A DNA stretch of 11,374 bases from PVC group bacterium (GTDB taxonomy: Bacteria > Verrucomicrobiota > Kiritimatiellia > CAIKKV01 > PXCX01). The translations under genes were made by a program, and so were the position numbers. Position 1 is the first letter of the stretch, and each line of letters begins with the position of its first letter. The stretch is from the NCBI GenBank assembly GCA_003565195.1, contig PXCX01000057.1, forward strand, positions 1 to 11,374. Reading direction: 5' to 3'. Shown here one piece after another: positions 6,977-11,374 of the stretch. Under the pieces are notes generated by a model. It was given only the letters and a program-made list of their open reading frames with translations, was not told the DNA's origin and made no database searches.

Positions 6977-8101
6977 TTATGACCACCATGTGTTGTTGAC
7001 GGTTATCGTTCGCAACGATCGCAAGTTCTGTCGACTTACGACTCCGTTCTGCTCTTTGAAATCGGCGCTTTCATAGGTTGTCACCAAACAATGGTCGTCG
7101 CAAAAGCAGATGCTGTAATAACAGTAGTTGTGCGAATAGTCAGGGACCAACGGCGCATGCGACTGCCAGGTTGCCCCCTCGTCGTCGGACACCGAGACGG
7201 CCAACGGTGTTCGCCACTGAAAGGTGGCATCGCCAAAGGGAACACCGCTGCGATCGTTGTGCAACATGATCAGACGCCCGGTTCCGGGAACGCGCTTGAT
7301 CGTTGCCGGTCCGTTGGCCATGGGCGTCTTGCACAGAACCGTGAACGGCGTCCAGGTGTCACCCCGATCCGACGAGCAAGCGGCGTAGGCGCATCCACCG
7401 TTTGAACGGGCCCACATCATAACCCGGCCATCCGTCAGTTCGATCACCCCGGGTTCCTGCGTGCATACCTGCCTTGCGCCGAACAGGCGCAACGCCGGAG
7501 TCGCATCGGCCACGACATTTTCCGGAATATGATAATTCTCGGGCATCACCCTGAATTCCTGACGACCATGCCGCCAGGTTGCGCCGGCATCATCGCTGAT
7601 CAGGCACCCGCTTAGCGGTAGCCCGCACCTGTTGACACGTTCCGAAAACGCATACGGCGCGAGCAAACGTCCGCTACGCAACTGAACCAATCGATCGTTG
7701 TTGATGACATAGTAACCGTTATTGGCAATCATCCGGCGCGGTACGCTCCAACTGGCCGCCTCATCCTCCGAGGTCATCCAACAGGGAACGCAGATATCAG
7801 AAGTCAGCTTAACCAGGAAAAGCGCTGCCAATCGTCCGTCCTGCAAGCGCAACAGGCTGACACTCATGGCGTTGATCCAGCCCGGCTCGGGCATGAAGAA
7901 AATTTCAGGCGCCGACCAGTTGCGACCGCCGTCTACAGAACGCCGGCTGACCAACTTGGCCGCCGAGGCGTCGCCGCCGCCGCTGAAGCGCCCATAGACA
8001 AGCAAAAGACTGCCGTCCTGCAAGGTTACGGCCGCCCCTTCGCCCGACCGATTGCCGTCCGAGGAATGATCTTCCAGTATGCTGCTCTGAATGGGTTTCA
8101 T
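6977..8101 (-). CDS. BNR/Asp-box sialidase-like protein
   Basis: A 374-residue six-bladed propeller protein of the sialidase (BNR_2) superfamily. Asp-box motifs S-x-D-x-G-x-x-W are visible at 55-62 (SVDGGRNW), 169-176 (SDDAGATW), 243-250 (SSDRGDTW) and 305-312 (SDDEGATW), with a degenerate one at 111-118. EPGVIEL (from 216) and WARSNGG (230-236) match conserved active-site regions of the superfamily. The FRIP arginine motif of true neuraminidases is not seen; NRSGEG (17-22) occupies its place, so sialic acid may not be the substrate. I chose ATG 8101 because AAAGGA sits 6-7 bases upstream; a GTG at 8128 would overlap the preceding gene and has no such site. There is no signal peptide, so the protein should be cytoplasmic. 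It follows the GH172 gene by 11 bases, clearly one operon. Confidence 0.85.
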   Translation of the reverse strand: MKPIQSSILEDHSSDGNRSGEGAAVTLQDGSLLLVYGRFSGGGDASAAKLVSRRSVDGGRNWSAPEIFFMPEPGWINAMSVSLLRLQDGRLAALFLVKLTSDICVPCWMTSEDEAASWSVPRRMIANNGYYVINNDRLVQLRSGRLLAPYAFSERVNRCGLPLSGCLISDDAGATWRHGRQEFRVMPENYHIPENVVADATPALRLFGARQVCTQEPGVIELTDGRVMMWARSNGGCAYAACSSDRGDTWTPFTVLCKTPMANGPATIKRVPGTGRLIMLHNDRSGVPFGDATFQWRTPLAVSVSDDEGATWQSHAPLVPDYSHNYCYYSICFCDDHCLVTTYESADFKEQNGVVSRQNLRSLRTITVNNTWWS

Positions 8102-8112
8102 CGTGGTTCCTT

Positions 8113-9237
8113 TTATTTCCCGGCCCACTGTTTTTTCAGCGTCCGCATTTCATCGTTCAGCGCAACCGGTTGGCCGGCACACTGGGTAAGGTCATCGGTC
8201 CGCCAGGTTCCCTGATTATCACGCACCACGGGCAGCCGCTGAGCGACTGGCGGCGGTGTAACCGCAGCCGTTGGACGTTCGGCATACCAATAAGCCGTCG
8301 AAGCCATTTCGTTGGCCAGATGATTGCCGTGCCCGTGTTCAATGGTCACTTTGATTTCTTTCTCGAAGCGCACCGGATTCTCGACATGCAGGACGTAACT
8401 GGTCTGATACCCGTTGGTGTGGCCCTCGAAGATCGACGATCCATTACGTAGAAACGCATTGGGCTGCATGCCCCAGGCCTGATTCAGGTAGTCTTCGCTG
8501 CCGGTTCCGTGAATATCCGGTGGCCATTTGTAACCATCGACCCAAATCATGTCATCCCCTTCCCCCCACCAGGTACCCTGGAAGTTGGTCACCGAAAGGT
8601 TACAGCCCACATAATGCCCGCGGCCGTGTGTATCGAGAATAACGTAGTTGTTGTCCCAAGCCGTTTTCCCTTTATTAACGATATCGGATTCCGGTGTGTT
8701 GACTTTGATTTCATGTCCCCAGCCGCCAAAGGGATTGGTCCGCCGGAATTCGGCATGGAAAAATCCGGTATCCGGTGCAGGCTGATCAAGGGTTTCGTAA
8801 TCGACGTAAAAATATTGCCGATGCGGTCGATCGCTTTCATTGATCAACTCGATCACGGCGCGTTCCTTGAATGGCATGGGCGCGTAGCAATTGAGGGCGC
8901 AACCCTGGTTGAAGGCATTGTTATGGTTGGTCGACGCGCTGAACCACAGCGACTGATAACTGTTGACAATCCCATGACCCAATCCGAAGAAATCGCCGAG
9001 TGGCACCAGTACGCTGGGTTGATCGGCGTTGTCCCAGGTGATTTTCAACAGGCATTCACGATAGTGATTCGGCTGTGTCATCCAAATATGAGTAATCGCG
9101 CCCGGCCCCTTGATATCGGCCAGCATGCGCGACGTTTCCGGCTCAAGAACCCAGTAGTCATTGTTGCGGCCGGTCGTATCCCACGAGGAACAGCGAGCCG
9201 TCTTGCCATTGCGGATTTGCGCAATTGAATTGAGCAT
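8113..9237 (-). CDS. GH172 (DUF2961) glycoside hydrolase family protein
   Basis: A 374-residue enzyme of the DUF2961 family, now glycoside hydrolase family 172, whose characterised members act on fructofuranosyl or arabinofuranosyl linkages. Family hallmarks in order are ADIKGPGAITHIWM near the N-terminus, LGDFFGLGHG, WWGEGDDMIWVDG with Glu226, and GTGSEDYLNQAWG with Glu248. The two glutamates, 22 residues apart, are the likely catalytic pair. The N-terminus starts directly in the domain with no signal peptide, so it is probably cytoplasmic. ATG 9237 has GGGAG seven to eight bases upstream. It lies 25 bases after a remnant gene and 11 bases before the BNR gene on the same strand, within the sulfatase operon. 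Substrate specificity cannot be read from the sequence; a D-arabinan, fructan or another furanoside-containing glycan is possible. Confidence 0.9.
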   Translation of the reverse strand: MLNSIAQIRNGKTARCSSWDTTGRNNDYWVLEPETSRMLADIKGPGAITHIWMTQPNHYRECLLKITWDNADQPSVLVPLGDFFGLGHGIVNSYQSLWFSASTNHNNAFNQGCALNCYAPMPFKERAVIELINESDRPHRQYFYVDYETLDQPAPDTGFFHAEFRRTNPFGGWGHEIKVNTPESDIVNKGKTAWDNNYVILDTHGRGHYVGCNLSVTNFQGTWWGEGDDMIWVDGYKWPPDIHGTGSEDYLNQAWGMQPNAFLRNGSSIFEGHTNGYQTSYVLHVENPVRFEKEIKVTIEHGHGNHLANEMASTAYWYAERPTAAVTPPPVAQRLPVVRDNQGTWRTDDLTQCAGQPVALNDEMRTLKKQWAGK

Positions 9238-9262
9238 AGTATATCTCCCGTTGCCTTGGTTT

Positions 9263-9482
9263 TTAAAGCTGGATGGTTTCTTTCTCGCGCAGAATCGCCA
9301 AGCCGGCGCGTCACGGCCAGCGCCATGTAGGCGCGTTTGAGTTGCCGGTTCCAGCCCAATCGAATGGTTTTCGCCAGCAACTCTGCGTCGCCGCTAATCC
9401 GGCGTTGCTGAATACAAGTCGGGAAACCGGTTTCACTGATATTTGTGATTCGGGCGGGATAATCCGGATGTTTCGCGGGATA
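9263..9482 (-). pseudogene. Frameshifted 3' remnant of an unidentified gene
   Basis: The 258-base gap between sulfatase and GH172 is not blank. On the minus strand the stretch from about 9470 to 9310 reads with codon use like its neighbours and gives protein-like sequence (GDAELLAKTIRLGW and NRQLKRAYMALAVTRR). That frame then runs into the GH172 gene without a stop. Another frame, with TGA in front, gives LAILREKETIQL and ends at TAA 9265-9263, 25 bases before the GH172 start, as a normal operon gene would. Joining the frames near 9310-9300 would make a continuous C-terminus. No credible start codon or ribosome site remains after the sulfatase stop, so I read it as a truncated, frameshifted relic. 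I do not recognise the family. A chance open stretch is the alternative. Confidence 0.4.
9423..9434. promoter_or_regulatory. LacI-type palindrome candidate upstream of GH172
   Basis: GAAACCGGTTTC is a perfect 12-bp palindrome with the central CG typical of LacI/GalR-family operators and cre sites. It lies 61 bases past the sulfatase stop and 185 bases before the GH172 start. It falls inside the putative gene remnant, so it may be only leftover coding sequence. No second copy was found near the sulfatase, pfp or two-component promoters. Confidence 0.25.
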
Positions 9483-9495
9483 TCCTTTTGGATGA

Positions 9496-11001
9496 CTACG
9501 GCGACAGGTCTGGCACGCGCCCCGTTGATCCAGGTGTTTCGATGCATTCGGGAAGGTTCACGGTATCGCCGGTTCGTTCTTGCCAGCGCCGTAGGCGTGC
9601 CAGCAAATCGCCGACCACGCCGGCGGTCGCCGGATTCCAAACGACATTCAGGCATTCGCCGGGATCGGCCGCCAGATCGTAGAGTTCGTGGTCGCCGAGG
9701 GGCGATACGCTTAGCTTCCAGCGTCCGTCCGGAGAATAGATCGTACGAATCGGATCGGTGACGGCCGCCTCGATCGCTTCGCGGGGTGCGATCGCAAGCA
9801 CATCCTCGGGAAGCTCGATACGGTCGGTCAAGTCAGCGCCGACGCCGCTGTTCGCGCCGTTCCATTCGACCACCACACCGTCGGCGTCACGCGCCATCCC
9901 GCCGGCATGGCTGACCCCGTGCAGGTGGGCGGGAACCGGATGGCCCATGGCTTCGAGCAGGGTCGGCACCAGGTCAACCTGGCTGACCGGACCGTCGAGG
10001 CGCCGCATGACGCGTTGCCCCGGCAGCTTGACCAGCATGGGCACGCGCACGGCTTCCTCGTACATAACGCACTTCGCGACGAGCTGGTGCGACCCCATCA
10101 TATCGCCGTGATCGCTGGTGAAGACAATGATGGTATTGTCCCACAGGCCGGCATCCGCGAGGGTATCCAGGATCGTGCCGCAGTGCGTGTCAACCTGACT
10201 GCACAGCCCCCAGTAGCGCGCGATCAGGCGGCGCCCCTCGTCCGGATTGTCGGAATGAACGTCGAACTTGTGTCCGCCCGCGTAATGGGAATGGAAGATC
10301 CGGTAGCGCCGGTGCTGGTTGTCCGATGGCGGACACTGGAAATTATCCGGCAACGGCATGGCATCCGGGTCGTATTGCCCGTCCCGCGGACCGGTGAACG
10401 GCATATGCGGCTCGAGGAAGTTGACGTAGAGACAGAACGGCTGGTCGCTGTGTTCACGGATGAAACGCGAGGCGGCCTCGGCAAGGAACGCCGGTTTACT
10501 CAGCGCCTCGGGCAGTGCGGCGGCCTCGGAACGACTGAAACAGCGCCCGTTATTCGGGATCCGGCCTTTGGCCTGCAGCCATTGGGTATAATCCGACACA
10601 GCAGCCTGGTCACGGCCCGGACGGAACCAGGCGTTGTAACCATCCTCGATGCTGAGCCAGTGGCCGAAGCCGTGCTGGGCGAACAGTTCGTCTCCAAGGT
10701 GCCATTTTCCGAAATGCGCCGTGGCATAGCGACCGGCAGGCAGCATCTCCGGCAGGCATGGCACCCCCTCGTCCAGCAGCAGATTGTTGGCGGTGCAGCC
10801 GTTGCTGTGCGGGTAGAGTCCGGTCAGCAAGCTGGAGCGCGACGGCGTGCAGACCGGTTGCGTAACGTAAGCGCGATCGAAGACGCAGGACTGTTCAGCC
10901 AGCCGGTTCAGGTTCGGCATGTCGATCCTGTCGTTGCCGTACGCGGCCAGCGTGTCGAAGCGCTGCTCGTCAGTGTAGATGAACAGCAGATTGGGACTCA
11001 T
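9496..11001 (-). CDS. Type I sulfatase (arylsulfatase/S1 family)
   Basis: A 501-residue sulfatase that hydrolyses sulfate esters after conversion of its active-site cysteine to formylglycine. The start is MSPNLLFIYTDEQRFDTL, where Asp11 lies in the calcium-binding position. PVCTPSRSSLLTG carries the CxPSR signature with Cys51. Further motifs are GKWHLGD, LEPHMPF and TSDHGDMMGSH, all in the usual order for the alkaline-phosphatase superfamily. A C-terminal subdomain has DGRWKLSVSPLGDHELYDL. There is no signal peptide, unlike many exported sulfatases, which suggests cytoplasmic action on imported oligosaccharides. ATG 11001 has AGGAAAGGA upstream with GGA 11 bases from the start. The maturation enzyme is not in the window. 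It heads the minus-strand catabolic operon. Substrate class and subfamily cannot be decided by eye. Confidence 0.93.
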   Translation of the reverse strand: MSPNLLFIYTDEQRFDTLAAYGNDRIDMPNLNRLAEQSCVFDRAYVTQPVCTPSRSSLLTGLYPHSNGCTANNLLLDEGVPCLPEMLPAGRYATAHFGKWHLGDELFAQHGFGHWLSIEDGYNAWFRPGRDQAAVSDYTQWLQAKGRIPNNGRCFSRSEAAALPEALSKPAFLAEAASRFIREHSDQPFCLYVNFLEPHMPFTGPRDGQYDPDAMPLPDNFQCPPSDNQHRRYRIFHSHYAGGHKFDVHSDNPDEGRRLIARYWGLCSQVDTHCGTILDTLADAGLWDNTIIVFTSDHGDMMGSHQLVAKCVMYEEAVRVPMLVKLPGQRVMRRLDGPVSQVDLVPTLLEAMGHPVPAHLHGVSHAGGMARDADGVVVEWNGANSGVGADLTDRIELPEDVLAIAPREAIEAAVTDPIRTIYSPDGRWKLSVSPLGDHELYDLAADPGECLNVVWNPATAGVVGDLLARLRRWQERTGDTVNLPECIETPGSTGRVPDLSP

Positions 11002-11080
11002 GTTGGTCAGTTTCCTTTCCTGAATGGCACTTACTTAAGGCGATTTAGGACGCTTTTCTAGATCGTAAGTCCCTGTTAAA
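11002..11080. other. Intergenic gap before the sulfatase gene
   Basis: The 79-base gap separates the edge ORF from the sulfatase gene on the same strand. It contains the sulfatase ribosome binding site and a distant inverted repeat, ACTTAC (11029-11034) and GTAAGT (11065-11070). No convincing promoter boxes or terminator were found. Confidence 0.3.
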
Positions 11081-11374
11081 TCATACGGTTATTTTCTTGG
11101 ATACTGGCGATTCTGACGTCAACATCGCCTGGCTTGTTTTGCGTAATTGCGCCAATATATTTTCGATGCGCCGGTTTGTGTCGATTGCTTTGCGGAATGC
11201 GGCCGCCTGTTTTTTCGACAGGGAAACCGTCACGGTTTTAGCCCGCACCTTACGTGTCCAAGTGTAGAGTGTTTTTCCATTAGGCGACTTGGGCTTTATG
11301 ATGTTAACGGTACCTTGAGAGATCAATGGCTGGCGCTGCACGATGCGTTGCAATGCACGGTACCCGGCATCAAC
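11081..11374 (-). CDS. DUF6788-like small protein, transposase-associated type (partial)
   Basis: The frame is open from the right edge to TGA 11083-11081 (97 codons visible). A TTG at 11353 could be a start but has no support, so I treat it as 5'-truncated by the window. The order of features (PLISQGTVNII, then YTWTRKVRAKTVTVSLSKKQ, then a helical tail RRIENILAQLRKTSQAML) matches small proteins of the DUF6788 kind as I remember them. These often sit beside transposase genes and are frequently multicopy. The cysteines and histidines seen in some relatives are missing in the visible part. The sequence is basic and Thr/Lys-rich in its middle. No inverted repeats are visible inside the window, so a complete mobile element cannot be claimed. 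Family assignment is moderate. Confidence 0.55.
   Translation of the reverse strand, partial: VDAGYRALQRIVQRQPLISQGTVNIIKPKSPNGKTLYTWTRKVRAKTVTVSLSKKQAAAFRKAIDTNRRIENILAQLRKTSQAMLTSESPVSKKITV

Noticed and set aside
8099..8128. GTG 8128 as the start of the BNR protein
   Set aside because: It overlaps the GH172 end and lacks a ribosome site, while ATG 8101 has AAAGGA at good spacing.
8509..9228. 239-codon plus-strand frame opposite the GH172 gene
   Set aside because: It is antisense to clear GH172 motifs, and its own translation has no domain-like pattern or ribosome site.
9907..11061. 384-codon open frame on the plus strand opposite the sulfatase
   Set aside because: It is antisense to a sulfatase with all signature motifs and shows no recognisable domain; it is a by-product of codon bias.

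Overview
The window looks like a chromosomal segment of a Gram-negative bacterium. It holds an outer-membrane-type lipoprotein, exported thioredoxin-like proteins, and a cytoplasmic glycan-catabolism set (arylsulfatase-type sulfatase, GH172/DUF2961 enzyme, BNR-repeat sialidase-like protein) near a pyrophosphate-dependent phosphofructokinase. That mix is most familiar from the PVC group (Lentisphaerota, Kiritimatiellota, Planctomycetota) and similar sulfatase-rich lineages. This is an inference from gene content; no rRNA or other marker is present. No tRNA, rRNA, CRISPR array or complete insertion sequence was seen.

Region 1 (1-3631) is an envelope/redox region around a short divergent promoter. 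Leftward runs a long gene that leaves the window at base 1. It encodes a signal peptide, a 5'-nucleotidase-like metallophosphatase fold whose usual metal ligands are largely replaced, a DUF1573-like Ig domain and a thioredoxin-like CPDC segment. Rightward run a TlpA/ResA-like exported thioredoxin (CLPC) and, overlapping it by 4 bases, an LPP20-like lipoprotein with an LQGC lipobox.

Region 2 (3632-6936) carries the PPi-dependent phosphofructokinase pfp behind an AT-rich leader with two inverted repeats. A 256-base intergenic region follows, with a hairpin and a striking 22-bp near-perfect palindrome. Then comes a translationally coupled two-component pair: a histidine kinase with two membrane helices and almost no external loop, and an OmpR-type response regulator.

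Region 3 (6977-11001) lies on the minus strand. In transcription order it holds a sulfatase, a short frameshifted gene remnant, a GH172 enzyme and a BNR-repeat sialidase-like protein. None of the three enzymes has a signal peptide, so the set probably works in the cytoplasm on imported sulfated or decorated oligosaccharides. The products could feed the glycolytic step made by PFP, though no transporter, sulfatase-maturing enzyme or regulator is in view.

Region 4 (11081-11374) is the end of a small ORF resembling the DUF6788-type proteins often found beside transposases. It runs off the right edge and may mark a mobile-element boundary of the catabolic cluster. The most unusual items are the degenerate phosphatase/redox fusion, the 22-bp palindrome before the kinase gene, and the gene remnant inside the sulfatase-GH172 operon.
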